Under the pieces are notes generated by a model. It made no database searches, was not told where the DNA came from, and worked only from the letters and a program-made list of their open reading frames with translations. Of a DNA stretch of 64,000 nt, positions 43,006 through 52,002 are shown piece after piece. How positions within the stretch are numbered: the first letter of the stretch is position 1; each line of letters begins with the position of its first letter. A program made the position numbers and the translations under genes. Source of the stretch: J089 sp964535735 (GTDB lineage: Bacteria > Fidelibacterota > Marinisomatia > Marinisomatales > J089); the NCBI GenBank assembly GCA_964535735.1, contig CAZHTM010000002.1, positions 49,565 through 113,564 on the forward strand, given 5' to 3'.

Positions 43006-44256
43006 TTATTCTGGGACCCGCATAATGGATGCCCCTAGCCTACTAAATTTCTCTTCTATATGTTCATACCCACGGTCAATGTGGTAAATGCGGGAAATTT
43101 CGGTAGTGCCTTCGGCCACCAAACCAGCAATAATCAAAGAAGCGCTAGCCCGAATATCCGTAGACATGACCGGTGCGCCGATTAGCCGTTCCTGCCCCAG
43201 TACTACCGCTACATTTTTCTCCAGAGTAATGTTTGCTCCCAACCGCATCAGCTCCGGAACATGGGAAAAGCGATCGTGATAAATGGTATCGGTGATAATA
43301 GATGTTCCATCGGCAATAGACATCAATGCAATCCACTGTGCCTGGAGATCGGTTGGAAATCCGGGGTAAACCGCTGTGGTCATATTCACGGGTCGAATGG
43401 TATCTGCCCGTTGAATCTGAATCGATTTATCCTGAACCGTGATTGTGGCACCTGCCTCTTCCAATTTTTCAATCACCACTTTGAGGTGATTCGGTTCAAC
43501 ATTTTCCAGGGTTATTGAACCTAATGCTGCCCCGGCAATTAAAAATGTTCCCGCTTCAATACGATCCGGGATAACGGTAATATCGACCGCATGCAATGTG
43601 TCCACACCATCAATGGTTATTTCATCCGTTCCCAGTCCTTCGATCTGAGCGCCCATTTGATTGAGAAATTCACCCAATTGGACAATTTCCGGTTCACGAG
43701 CGGCATTTTCAATGATTGTTCTGCCCGCGGCCCGAACCGACGCCATCATCAGATTTCCCGTGGCCCCCACAGATGGGATTTCAAAACGAATCGTTGTGCC
43801 TTGGAGGCGATCGGCCTTGGCCTGGATATATCCGCCTTCCAGAGTAATCTCAGCACCTAATTTTTCTAAGCCTTTTAGGTGGAAATCCACCGGTCGCGGC
43901 CCCCACGCGCATCCACCTGGTAATGAAACTTTCGCTTCGCCAAAACGACTTAGCAAGGGTCCCAATACATAGAAAGAGGCACGCATGGTTTTCACCAATT
44001 CATACGGTGCAATGGGCGTATCCACCGAACGGGCATCAATGGTAAGGGTATGATTTTCAAACGTGACTTTGGCGCCCACCATTTCCAACAGGGCAATCAT
44101 GGTCCGGGTATCCCGCAAGTTGGGGACATTGTCTATGACAGTAATATTGTCAACCAGTAGAGCCGCTGCCATAATCGGTAGAACAACGTTTTTTGCTCCA
44201 CTGATGTGTACCAAACCCTGGAGTTCACGTCTTCCCTGAATTACAATTTTATCCAA
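43006..44256 (-). CDS. murA: UDP-N-acetylglucosamine 1-carboxyvinyltransferase
   Basis: First committed step of peptidoglycan synthesis: transfers enolpyruvate to UDP-GlcNAc. 416 residues. ISGAKNVVLPIMAAALL contains the Lys-Asn pair and SLPGGCAWGPRPVDFHLKGLEKLGA contains the active-site Cys (fosfomycin target). TVYPGFPTDLQAQWIALM and RGYEHIEEKFSRLGA are also typical. 1 bp from recN. Confidence 0.97.
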   Translation of the reverse strand: MDKIVIQGRRELQGLVHISGAKNVVLPIMAAALLVDNITVIDNVPNLRDTRTMIALLEMVGAKVTFENHTLTIDARSVDTPIAPYELVKTMRASFYVLGPLLSRFGEAKVSLPGGCAWGPRPVDFHLKGLEKLGAEITLEGGYIQAKADRLQGTTIRFEIPSVGATGNLMMASVRAAGRTIIENAAREPEIVQLGEFLNQMGAQIEGLGTDEITIDGVDTLHAVDITVIPDRIEAGTFLIAGAALGSITLENVEPNHLKVVIEKLEEAGATITVQDKSIQIQRADTIRPVNMTTAVYPGFPTDLQAQWIALMSIADGTSIITDTIYHDRFSHVPELMRLGANITLEKNVAVVLGQERLIGAPVMSTDIRASASLIIAGLVAEGTTEISRIYHIDRGYEHIEEKFSRLGASIMRVPE

Positions 44257-45855
44257 TTATTTCCTCGTTTCTATCGGTGCGGTCAATTCCTGAATCACAA
44301 GTTGACCGTCCTGATGTCCTAAATAGTCAAAGCTTACCCGCGTCATATCGTCGTTCACGGTTTTCTTTACGTGGAGATGGTGATCCGCTACAGAAACTAT
44401 TTGGGGTAAATGGGTTATACAGATCACCTGTTTTGAACGGGAAAGGTCCTTCAAGGCCCGCGCCACTTTATTGGCTGTGGCTCCGGAAATCCCCGTATCG
44501 ATTTCGTCAAAAATCATCGTTTCAACGGGATCGGTTTTTTGGAACACCGTTTTAAGTCCCAACATTATACGTGAAATTTCACCCCCGGAAGCAATATCTG
44601 CCAATGGTTTCAGAGCCTCACCGGGATTCGCGCTGAGATAGAATTCTACCCGGTCTATCCCCTTTTCCGATACGGCCACGCCCTTCCCATCCACCTGACA
44701 AAATGAAGTGGCGTCCGGAGTGGTCCAGACTCGCACCTCTACTTTCACGTACGGCATGGCCAACTTCTGAAGCGCAGCTTCCAAATCCTGTGCCAAGTCC
44801 CAGGCCACTTTTTCCCGTCGCTGATGTAATTCTAGCGCCTGTTCAACAAAGCGGGTTTCCAATCCGCGCAGTTCCGCTTTACGATCTTTAATCTGATCAC
44901 CCAGACCATGAATGGACTGCAAGTCAGTGGAGATTTGTTGACGAGTTTCCAATACCGCTGCCAGAGAACCGCCATATTTTCGTTTTAATGATTCCAACGC
45001 CTGGAGTCGTTCTTCCACAGTCTGTAGCCGGGCGGGATCATGATCAAGACTATCTCCATATTGACTCAGGTCGCCCGTCGTTTCCTGAAGAATGACTAAC
45101 GCGGAGTTCAAACTTTCGATAAACGGTGTTAAACCTTCGTCATATCGTGTAAGACGCTCTAATTGTTTGATAATGGAAGTGAGTTCACCCGTGAGTGAGG
45201 ATTCCGCTTCCACCAATTGATAGTTGGATTCCTGAATAGTGGTGATCAATTCCTGAGCATGACTCAGCACAGCCAATTCACGTGAGAGCGTTTCATCTTC
45301 CCCTTCTTGAGGATCGACAGCGTCCAATTCCTGAAGCTGAAAGGTGTATAATTCCCTTAACTCAGTGGCCCGTTGCTGCTGTTTTTGCAAGTCTTCCAAG
45401 TCTTTGCGTACTGTTTGAATCTGATCGTACAGGTCAGTTAAGGCATTCACCTTCGCCGACAATCCCGCATAACGATCCAGATAATCAATATGGGTTCGGG
45501 CATCCATGATTAATTGTTGTTCATGCTGGCCATGGAAATCAGCTAACGTCATTGTTGACGCCCGATAGTGGGTGTCCGGCACAGGTTCATCATCGATAAA
45601 AGAACGGACGCGTCCCCGTTTGGGAAGAATCCGTCGGTACATTTGACCATTGATTGTCGCTTCCACCATGGCGCGATCGGCTGTGCTTCGCACCATGACT
45701 TTAGAGGGCTTGGAACCTAAACATACTCCCAGAGCCTGGATTAGAACCGACTTTCCCGATCCGGTTTCACCGGTCAACGCGGTTAAACCATTTCTCAAAT
45801 CCAGATCGACCTCATCCAGGATCGCAAAGTCTCGTACGGTGATATGTTCAATCAT
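44257..45855 (-). CDS. recN: DNA repair protein RecN
   Basis: SMC-like ATPase acting at double-strand breaks. I place the start at ATG 45855 (MIEHITVRDFAILDEVDLDL, the usual RecN opening) instead of an in-frame ATG at 45966 inside the upstream gene; the product is 532 residues. Walker A ALTGETGSGKSVLIQAL, long coiled-coil in the middle (about 155-370), then the signature ASGGEISRIMLGLKTVF and Walker B TMIFDEIDTGISG. Overlaps the VanZ-like gene by 8 bp. Confidence 0.95.
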   Translation of the reverse strand: MIEHITVRDFAILDEVDLDLRNGLTALTGETGSGKSVLIQALGVCLGSKPSKVMVRSTADRAMVEATINGQMYRRILPKRGRVRSFIDDEPVPDTHYRASTMTLADFHGQHEQQLIMDARTHIDYLDRYAGLSAKVNALTDLYDQIQTVRKDLEDLQKQQQRATELRELYTFQLQELDAVDPQEGEDETLSRELAVLSHAQELITTIQESNYQLVEAESSLTGELTSIIKQLERLTRYDEGLTPFIESLNSALVILQETTGDLSQYGDSLDHDPARLQTVEERLQALESLKRKYGGSLAAVLETRQQISTDLQSIHGLGDQIKDRKAELRGLETRFVEQALELHQRREKVAWDLAQDLEAALQKLAMPYVKVEVRVWTTPDATSFCQVDGKGVAVSEKGIDRVEFYLSANPGEALKPLADIASGGEISRIMLGLKTVFQKTDPVETMIFDEIDTGISGATANKVARALKDLSRSKQVICITHLPQIVSVADHHLHVKKTVNDDMTRVSFDYLGHQDGQLVIQELTAPIETRK

Positions 45856-46210
45856 GCGATGATAAAAAATATCCCAACCCGTAACCAAAAGCAATTCCAA
45901 TCCAATCGGCGATGGAATCGTAAATACTGGGATCCCGTCCTGGAATGAAACGCTGCCAGGATTCATCGATCACCGGAAAAATCAGGGGTATAAATAGCAA
46001 AAGATTAATTTGAGACGCTTCTGGAGTTTGCCGATATACCCGGAAAAAGAGCCAGCCGAAAATAAAATATTCCGAAAAGTGAATGATTTTATCGAAGGTT
46101 AATAATTCAATCTTCGGCATGGAATGGGACGGGATACTGGACCCAATTAAAATGAGAAAACAATATCCCCAGAATAGGAACCTTGGATTACGAAGCTTGG
46201 TCCAGTTCAT
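45848..46210 (-). CDS. VanZ-like family membrane protein
   Basis: 120 residues, four predicted membrane helices. The family pattern is clear: FDKIIHFSEYFIFGWLFF, then PVIDESWQRFIPGRDPSIYDSIADWIGIAFG (E-x-x-Q-x-F-x-PGR-x-x-S-x-x-D). VanZ-like proteins are linked with envelope stress and glycopeptide tolerance, but the role is unknown here. It overlaps the nnr gene (23 bp) and recN. Confidence 0.85.
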   Translation of the reverse strand: MNWTKLRNPRFLFWGYCFLILIGSSIPSHSMPKIELLTFDKIIHFSEYFIFGWLFFRVYRQTPEASQINLLLFIPLIFPVIDESWQRFIPGRDPSIYDSIADWIGIAFGYGLGYFLSSHD

Positions 46211-47726
46211 TCAAAACCTCCGGTATGAAGGATAACAAATCACGGGCAAGCATCCCACGTGCTCCCTGAGATTCTGCACACATATCCCCGGCCAATCCAT
46301 GAATATAGGCGGCCAGAGACGCTGCTCGTTGAGCCGGGAGCCCCTGAGCCAAGAACGTTCCGCAAATCCCCGCGTATACGTCACCGCTTCCGGCGGTGGC
46401 GAGGCCAGGATTACCTGTGCAGTTCACAACCAAGTATTGTTCCCATACAACACACGTGGGGGCATTTTTCAAGGCTAATACACCTGGAAAATCCGTCATA
46501 AACGTTGATAAACGTTCCTGAAACAGGGGCCGGACTTCTGCGACAGGAAAGCTTCCAAACTGCGCCCATTCACCATAATGGGGTGTCAGAATAAATGAAG
46601 ATTTTAGTTGTTGAAACGTTAATGATTTGGACCAGAAGGGTTGAAAGCCATCGGCATCGATCACTATGGGTTTTGAAATTTCCGGCAGGAGCCGAGTCAA
46701 AAATGTTTCCGTATCAGGATGACGTCCAAGTCCGGGACCAATCACTACCGCATCGCTCCATTCCACCCATTCCAGGACGTGGTTCAGACTGGAAGACGTG
46801 AACCGCCCTTCGCCGTTATCGGGAACCCCGCGGGTCATACCTTCCATAATCAGGGATTCATACACCGGTTCCAGTGAGGCTGGAGCCAGGGTGATAGTCA
46901 ATCCCGCTCCGGTTCTTAGCGCACCGAAGGTGGTGAGCGCGGCGGCGCCGGTCATACCTCGTGAGCCGGCAATGATGAGGACTTTCCCCTGATTGTGTTT
47001 GTAGGTATCGGGAGGTATGGAAGGTAAATCCTGGTGAGCCTCTTCCCGTGTGTATCGATAACATTTTCGGCCGGGGAGGTCCTGAAATATATCCGGAAAT
47101 CCAATATCCACCGGGCGAATTTCTCCGCAATGCGTTTTTCCCGGTTCCAGCGTCATCCCCACTTTTACATATCCCATGGTGATTGTGGTATCGGCCCGAA
47201 CCGCGTGATCTGCCGTCAACCCCGTTTCAGCATCGACTCCCGTGGGGACATCAATCGCCACAATGTGCCCACCTGCCCGATTGATCCACTCCGTCCAAGG
47301 AATAAGTGTTTCCCGTAACTCTCCCTGGAAGCCGGTTCCGAGAATGGCGTCCACTACCACGGAATAGGAATCCCTGTTTGGTGGGTCGATTGCAAACTGG
47401 ATGGGAATCGAATTTTCCTGGCATCGGAGGAAAAAATGGCGAGCATCGCCTTGAATATCGTCGGGAGAAACGAGTGAATAAATATCAACCGTAATATCGG
47501 CTTCCACCAGTTTCAGAGCCGCGGCGAATCCATCACCACCATTATTCCCTTTGCCGCATACAATGGCAACCGGATCTGAAGAAGACGAGGGTTGAATTTG
47601 CGTTAGAATCCAGTCAGCCACCGCTGCACCGGCCGAACCCATCAATTGGAGGCCCGGAATTCCCCTTTCCTGGATGGCGATGCGATCCAGTTCTCTTGAT
47701 TGGTGGCGAGTAACCAGGGGTTGCAT
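46188..47726 (-). CDS. nnr: Bifunctional NAD(P)H-hydrate epimerase / ADP-dependent dehydratase
   Basis: Repairs damaged NAD(P)H hydrates. The N-terminal YjeF_N epimerase domain has ELDRIAIQERGIPGLQLMGSAG and GKGNNGGDGFAAALKL. The C-terminal ribokinase-like dehydratase domain has GSRGMTGAAALTTFGALRTGAG, VIDADGFQPF and NPGLATAGSGDVYAGICG. I choose ATG 47726 (MQPLVTRHQSRELDRI), 7 bp after the acpS stop, over ATG 47768 inside acpS. 512 residues. Confidence 0.93.
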   Translation of the reverse strand: MQPLVTRHQSRELDRIAIQERGIPGLQLMGSAGAAVADWILTQIQPSSSSDPVAIVCGKGNNGGDGFAAALKLVEADITVDIYSLVSPDDIQGDARHFFLRCQENSIPIQFAIDPPNRDSYSVVVDAILGTGFQGELRETLIPWTEWINRAGGHIVAIDVPTGVDAETGLTADHAVRADTTITMGYVKVGMTLEPGKTHCGEIRPVDIGFPDIFQDLPGRKCYRYTREEAHQDLPSIPPDTYKHNQGKVLIIAGSRGMTGAAALTTFGALRTGAGLTITLAPASLEPVYESLIMEGMTRGVPDNGEGRFTSSSLNHVLEWVEWSDAVVIGPGLGRHPDTETFLTRLLPEISKPIVIDADGFQPFWSKSLTFQQLKSSFILTPHYGEWAQFGSFPVAEVRPLFQERLSTFMTDFPGVLALKNAPTCVVWEQYLVVNCTGNPGLATAGSGDVYAGICGTFLAQGLPAQRAASLAAYIHGLAGDMCAESQGARGMLARDLLSFIPEVLNELDQAS

Positions 47727-47733
47727 TAACTCA

Positions 47734-48102
47734 TTAATAAATAATCGCGGTTGCGATGGCATGGTCATCGGTGTGTGAGATGGAGACCACCACCTGCCGG
47801 GAACGACTACTTTCCGGGAGAGAACTCACCCGTGGCGCGCCGGTTTCATCGGACAGTATTTCGATGCTATGAAAACTCGGTACTGGGGGAGCGTCTCCTC
47901 TTGACATCCAGGCCTTTCGGATAGCCTCTTTCGCCGCAAAACGACCGGCATAATGGATCGCCGGGTTCGATTTTGATTCACAATATTGTTGTTCAGCCGT
48001 TGTAAATATTCGCTGCTTAAACTGACGGGAGTGATCGGAACCCAAAATGGATTGAATGCGGTCAACGGACACCAAATCCGTTCCGACAGAGAGATTATTC
48101 AC
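47734..48102 (-). CDS. acpS: Holo-[acyl-carrier-protein] synthase
   Basis: Transfers 4'-phosphopantetheine from CoA to acyl carrier protein. 122 residues. VGTDLVSVDRIQ carries the metal Asp and GRFAAKEAIRKAW the metal Glu; ISHTDDHAIATAI closes the fold. acpS-nnr adjacency is widely conserved. Overlaps the HAD gene by 8 bp. Confidence 0.95.
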   Translation of the reverse strand: MNNLSVGTDLVSVDRIQSILGSDHSRQFKQRIFTTAEQQYCESKSNPAIHYAGRFAAKEAIRKAWMSRGDAPPVPSFHSIEILSDETGAPRVSSLPESSRSRQVVVSISHTDDHAIATAIIY

Positions 48103-48778
48103 GGTTTAACTCTTCGACAATCCCTACAACTTCAAAAATGTCATTGATATCCCAGTCAGCCCCGGAATGCACGGTACCAAACGTATCGCCATATCGGGCG
48201 AATATGGTTCGAATACCCAATTGTTGCGCACCCACTACATCCCGTTCGGGCCAATCGCCAATCATTAAGGTTTCTTCCGGTGTGGTTTTTAATTGATCCA
48301 GGGCCATCTTAAAGGGGACCGGGGATGGTTTTCGAACTTTAGTCTCATCAAAGGTTAATACCACGTCGAAGACATGGTGGAGATTTAGGTAATAAATTCG
48401 CATCCAGGCCTCACGGCTGGGCGCGTCGGATACAACAGCCAGTTTTATTCCCCTTTTTAGCAGAGTAAACAGGGTGCGATGAACATTAGGATATACAAGC
48501 AAACTGGCTTCCCGGGCCCGACGGTAAGCCACAACTCCAGCGGCCAGATATTTATTATCAACCCGCCCAATCGTCTTCTTCATAAAATCATTGAAGACTT
48601 CCTGGTTTTCCCATCCATGTTCCTGGTATAGATCAAATATGGACTTAAAGGCTGCATCGGGATCCACCTCCAAGCCGGCTTCGATCATGGCCGAAATGGC
48701 GGCCCGGATTGCATCCTGTTTCATTTTGATGAAATCCAGGAGCGTATTGTCCAGGTCAAATATGACCGCTTTGATCAT
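48095..48778 (-). CDS. HAD-family hydrolase (haloacid dehalogenase-like phosphatase)
   Basis: 227 residues with the four HAD motifs: I, VIFDLDNTLLDF (nucleophile and acid/base Asp); II, AVVSDAPSREAW; III, Lys in VRKPSPVPFKMAL; IV, MIGDWPERDVVGAQQLG. A helical cap sits between I and II (about 15-95), the subfamily IA arrangement of YjjG/Gph-like nucleotidases and phosphatases. Substrate unknown. Confidence 0.88.
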   Translation of the reverse strand: MIKAVIFDLDNTLLDFIKMKQDAIRAAISAMIEAGLEVDPDAAFKSIFDLYQEHGWENQEVFNDFMKKTIGRVDNKYLAAGVVAYRRAREASLLVYPNVHRTLFTLLKRGIKLAVVSDAPSREAWMRIYYLNLHHVFDVVLTFDETKVRKPSPVPFKMALDQLKTTPEETLMIGDWPERDVVGAQQLGIRTIFARYGDTFGTVHSGADWDINDIFEVVGIVEELNRE

Positions 48779-48797
48779 AGGTATAATTTAGGTTGAA

Positions 48798-50117
48798 TTA
48801 ATTCTGGTATTTGGCCGGATTTTTAATTTTATCCATTTCATACTCAGCCATTTTCCGCCAATCGCGATCACCCCGGGCCTTTTCCAAACTATTCAGAGCG
48901 GCAGTTTTATTTCCCTGACCATTACAATACTCGGCCACGCCCAGCTCCAGCCAACCGCCGCCAAAACTCCGTTTCAGTCCAGTACACTTCCGGGCGGATT
49001 CTTTGGCTTTTTCACAGTTTCCAAGATGATTATAGGAAACCGCCAGGTGATACCACGATTTATAATCCCGTTCATTAAAGGAAACGGCTAATTCCAGGTT
49101 ATTTAGAGCTTCCTCATAATTTTCCTGTTCAACATAAATTTTCCCGATGGCGGCATACGCTGAGGCGTAAGAAGCATCAACCTGGATCGCCTTGTTCAAA
49201 ATTTCCAAAGCTTTCTCATAGTCCTTCCGATCCATATAGATGGTTCCAATGGCTACGTAAGCTTTGGCGTATCCTAAATTCACGTCGATGGCCTTTTGAA
49301 ATGCCTCAATGGCAGCATCAGTATTCCCATTGTATTTTTGAGCCAATCCTAATGCATACCACCCTTTATAAAATTCCGGCTTAATCTCCAGTGCTTTAGT
49401 ATAGGCATCAATCGCCTCGGAATAGTTCCGCATTTTGGCTTGAATGACGCCGATCTGGTATTGTGCCTGGTAGAACTCAGGATCGATTTCCAGGACACGT
49501 CGATAATTTTCCAAGGCAGTTTCCAGGTCGCCCCGCCGATAGGCGTTATTTCCATCATTAAAGGTATTCTTGGCTACATTCACGATGGCAGCCTGGGCAT
49601 TTTCATGGTTGGGATTTATTTCAAGAGCCATCTTGAAATACTCCACCGCGGCTTCAAAATCTCTCAATTTAAATTTGGCCAAGCCCATGCTGTAGGCCGC
49701 CTCAGCAAATTCCGGTGCTTTCTCCAGAACCTGTTTGTAGGTGTTAAAAGCATCATCGTAAGAACCATTATTCATATTCCGGACGCCATCACTCATCATG
49801 GAAGTGACTTCCCGCAATAAATCGTATTGGTCGCGGTATTCCTTGGCTTCGGGTTCCATGTCCATCGCCTGTCGCAAATTATTCTTCGCATCGTCCATTT
49901 CACCCAGCCGGAATTGCACCAGCCCTAGCTGGAAATAAGCCTTATGATTGGTGTTGTCAGCCTCGATGGCTTTTTGAAAGAGGGATTCCGCTGCCGTCCA
50001 TTCCTTCCCGTTAAACTTCTCCATGCCAGCTTCAAGGAGAGCGTCAGACGACTGACCTAAAAGACCGGTTACTAAAAAGGCTGCTACCAGCCAAACACGT
50101 CCTAATTGTTGAACCAT
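48798..50117 (-). CDS. Secreted/periplasmic TPR-repeat protein
   Basis: 439 residues. Signal peptide MVQQLGRVWLVAAFLVTGLLG, then about ten consecutive 34-residue TPR units (e.g. AYFQLGLVQFRLGEMDDAKN, AAYSMGLAKFKLRDFEAAVEYF, AYAAIGKIYVEQENYEEALNNLE). A short basic tail follows. TPR arrays bind partner proteins, so it may be an envelope scaffold; the partner is unknown. An SD GAGG precedes the ATG. It stands 18 bp upstream of the HAD gene and may share its operon. Confidence 0.75.
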   Translation of the reverse strand: MVQQLGRVWLVAAFLVTGLLGQSSDALLEAGMEKFNGKEWTAAESLFQKAIEADNTNHKAYFQLGLVQFRLGEMDDAKNNLRQAMDMEPEAKEYRDQYDLLREVTSMMSDGVRNMNNGSYDDAFNTYKQVLEKAPEFAEAAYSMGLAKFKLRDFEAAVEYFKMALEINPNHENAQAAIVNVAKNTFNDGNNAYRRGDLETALENYRRVLEIDPEFYQAQYQIGVIQAKMRNYSEAIDAYTKALEIKPEFYKGWYALGLAQKYNGNTDAAIEAFQKAIDVNLGYAKAYVAIGTIYMDRKDYEKALEILNKAIQVDASYASAYAAIGKIYVEQENYEEALNNLELAVSFNERDYKSWYHLAVSYNHLGNCEKAKESARKCTGLKRSFGGGWLELGVAEYCNGQGNKTAALNSLEKARGDRDWRKMAEYEMDKIKNPAKYQN

Positions 50118-50500
50118 TCTTATCCTCTTTTTTCCGAGTTACGGAGTGGGGATTCTAACCCATCGTGATTGTTAATATTACTACACCTGCTACTGTAATG
50201 CAGGGATTATTTATGATTCTCGCCATCCGATAGTGTGAAAAATCGGGCGACAAATTTAGAATTAACGTCGGTCATCTGAAATATTAATCTTTGACAGGCT
50301 TTTCCACCATTTCACAGCTGCTACCGATTGTTGATTAACGATACATTTCGGAAGCGCGTGGCTCCAACCAAAGAAAATGTCTAGACCCTGGCATTTTCCT
50401 CAATGAACCCTATTCCAGGGAAATTCTTGCTGTCTTCAGGGGTGAATATAGTTTTTGGGAGGAACAGGGATTCCTCGCGATAACCAAAAATATTTTGCGG
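50118..50500. other. Noncoding stretch upstream of the TPR gene
   Basis: No ORF with coding character is seen. It has the TPR-gene SD and a small inverted repeat (CCCTGG 50387-50392 pairing with CCAGGG further on). Together with the repeat at 50513 and the terminator at 50717 it forms the longest gene-free stretch of the window (50118-50801). Confidence 0.5.
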
Positions 50501-50512
50501 AGGAAAAAGAGT

Positions 50513-50560
50513 TTTGTCATGGCGATCCCGATGAGCGAAGCGATATCGGGAGAAGCCATC
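50513..50560. repeat. Dispersed palindromic repeat of the GTCATxGCGA...GAGCGAAGCGA type
   Basis: GTCATGGCGA, then TCCCGAT-GAGCGAAGCG-ATATCGGGA, then GAAGCCATC: a hairpin with TCCCGAT/ATCGGGA stem and outer GGC/GCC. The wording closely resembles the widespread bacterial intergenic repeat GTCATTGCGA...GAGCGAAGCGA...GAAGCAATC. It is the only clear copy I see in this window. Confidence 0.55.
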
Positions 50561-50716
50561 TTCGGCCATAAGATACGCACTGCTATCTCTTTGTCATAAT
50601 GAGTAAGTCGAGTATTTAAGCAACTGGCAATGGATTGTTTCGTCGTCCCAACAAATATCGAATGCCAGCGGTTTGATGTACATAAAAAGTGATAGTGATA
50701 CTAAATACAGCGTATT

Positions 50717-50746
50717 AAAGCCCGATACGGCTGTATTGGGCTTTTT
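50717..50746 (+). terminator. Rho-independent terminator on the plus strand
   Basis: AAAGCCCGATAC pairs with GTATTGGGCTTT around loop GGCT, followed by TTCATTTTTC. The G-U pair makes the stem complete on the plus strand only (A-C mismatch on minus). No plus-strand gene precedes it. An upstream AATACAGC (50704-50711) can pair with GCTGTATT (50730-50737) in an alternative, mutually exclusive hairpin. Confidence 0.7.
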
Positions 50747-50801
50747 CATTTTTCAACTTTTATCGACGAGGAAGGAATATAATCTAAGGATAACTTAGAT
50801 G

Positions 50802-50885
50802 TGCCGAAGGCGGGACTCGAACCCGCACAGGGTCTCCCCTACTGCCCCCTCAAGACAGCGTGTCTACCGGTTCCACCACTTCGGC
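50802..50885 (-). tRNA. tRNA-Leu (anticodon GAG)
   Basis: 84-nt class II tRNA. Acceptor GCCGAAG pairs with CTTCGGC. Stem CTGTC/GGCAG encloses loop TTGAGGG (anticodon GAG). A long variable arm and T arm GCGGG-TTCGAGT-CCCGC follow. Discriminator A. It follows secG on the same strand by 7 bp. Confidence 0.94.
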
Positions 50886-50892
50886 AATTAAT

Positions 50893-51231
50893 TTACTGGC
50901 CGTTCGGCAGTTCTGTGCCTGCCGGAAGAGACAAATCCGCTCCGGGAGTAATCACTTGGCTGCTTGCTTCCTGTTTTAACAACGATTCTGCCTGCTTAGA
51001 TGAATTGGCACTGATCACGCTGATCACTACCGCAAGCGCCATGAAAAGCACAGCTAACCAAGTGGTCAATTTACTTAGCACGGTTGCCGCTGCACGTCCA
51101 CCAAAAAGCGCGCTGGTTGCCGTACTTCCAAAAGTTCCTGACAAACCACCTCCGCTACTGGCCTGCATCAAAATAACCACCACCAGAAATAGACTTACGA
51201 GCGTATGAGTGAAAATTAAAAATCCTAACAT
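50893..51231 (-). CDS. secG: Preprotein translocase subunit SecG
   Basis: Non-essential helper of the SecYEG channel. 112 residues with two membrane helices around the family motif: VVVILMQASSGGGLSGTFGS then FGGRAAATVLSKLTTWLAVLFMAL. C-terminal tail ends with SLPAGTELPNGQ. It follows tpiA with no gap; tpiA-secG is a very common order. Confidence 0.93.
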   Translation of the reverse strand: MLGFLIFTHTLVSLFLVVVILMQASSGGGLSGTFGSTATSALFGGRAAATVLSKLTTWLAVLFMALAVVISVISANSSKQAESLLKQEASSQVITPGADLSLPAGTELPNGQ

Positions 51232-52002
51232 TTAATTCCTTAAATACTTGTTTTCGACTGTTTTCGCAATGTCACTGAAATCTTCCGCTTTCAGACTCGC
51301 GCCACCAATGAGAAAGCCATCCACCCCGGGCGTTGCAATTAACTCTGCAGCATTGGATGGTTTAACCGAACCGCCATAGAGAATGTGTAAGGACTCCAGA
51401 GCATCGTATCCATACAGTGAACGAATGGTTTGCTTAATGATGGCATGCGATTCACCCGCTTGCGCCGGTGTTGCGGTGACGCCCGTTCCAATGGCCCACA
51501 CCGGTTCATAAGCAATGATAATTCTAGAAATGTCGGTCACTGACTTCAAACCCTGCGTCAATTGATTCCGAATGACATCCTCTGTTCGCCCCGCATTCCG
51601 TTCATCCAAAGTCTCGCCAATGCAGAATATGGGGTTTAAAGATGTCTCCAGTATCGCATTGATTTTCCGGTTTATCCAGGCATCCTGCTCCCCAAAAATA
51701 TGGCGACGTTCCGAATGTCCCACAATGACATATTGAACACCAATGTCAATTAACATCTCCAGTGAGATCTCACCGGTGTATGCCCCTTTCGGTTCCCAAT
51801 GGCAATTTTGAGCGCCTAAACCATGGCGGGTGCCTGAAAGAGCGTTTTTCACCCTTTCAAGGGCCGTAAAAGGCGGGCAGAATATAACCTGAGCCCTCTC
51901 TATATCCAAAAGCATATTCACACATTTATCGACGAAAACACCCGCTTGGGAGGGGGTGAAATTCATCTTCCAATTTCCAGCTACAATCGGTGTAATTCTC
52001 AT
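51232..52002 (-). CDS. tpiA: Triosephosphate isomerase
   Basis: Glycolytic interconversion of DHAP and GAP. 256 residues with catalytic Lys in AGNWKMNF, His in VIVGHSERRHIFGE and Glu in IIAYEPVWAIGTG; ILYGGSVKPSNA is the phosphate loop. 1-bp overlap with pgk. Confidence 0.97.
   Translation of the reverse strand: MRITPIVAGNWKMNFTPSQAGVFVDKCVNMLLDIERAQVIFCPPFTALERVKNALSGTRHGLGAQNCHWEPKGAYTGEISLEMLIDIGVQYVIVGHSERRHIFGEQDAWINRKINAILETSLNPIFCIGETLDERNAGRTEDVIRNQLTQGLKSVTDISRIIIAYEPVWAIGTGVTATPAQAGESHAIIKQTIRSLYGYDALESLHILYGGSVKPSNAAELIATPGVDGFLIGGASLKAEDFSDIAKTVENKYLRN

Noticed and set aside
50381..50569. Minus-strand ORF of 62 codons in the long noncoding stretch
   Set aside because: It reads through the palindromic repeat and a second inverted repeat and has no ribosome site; likely a chance frame in repeat DNA.
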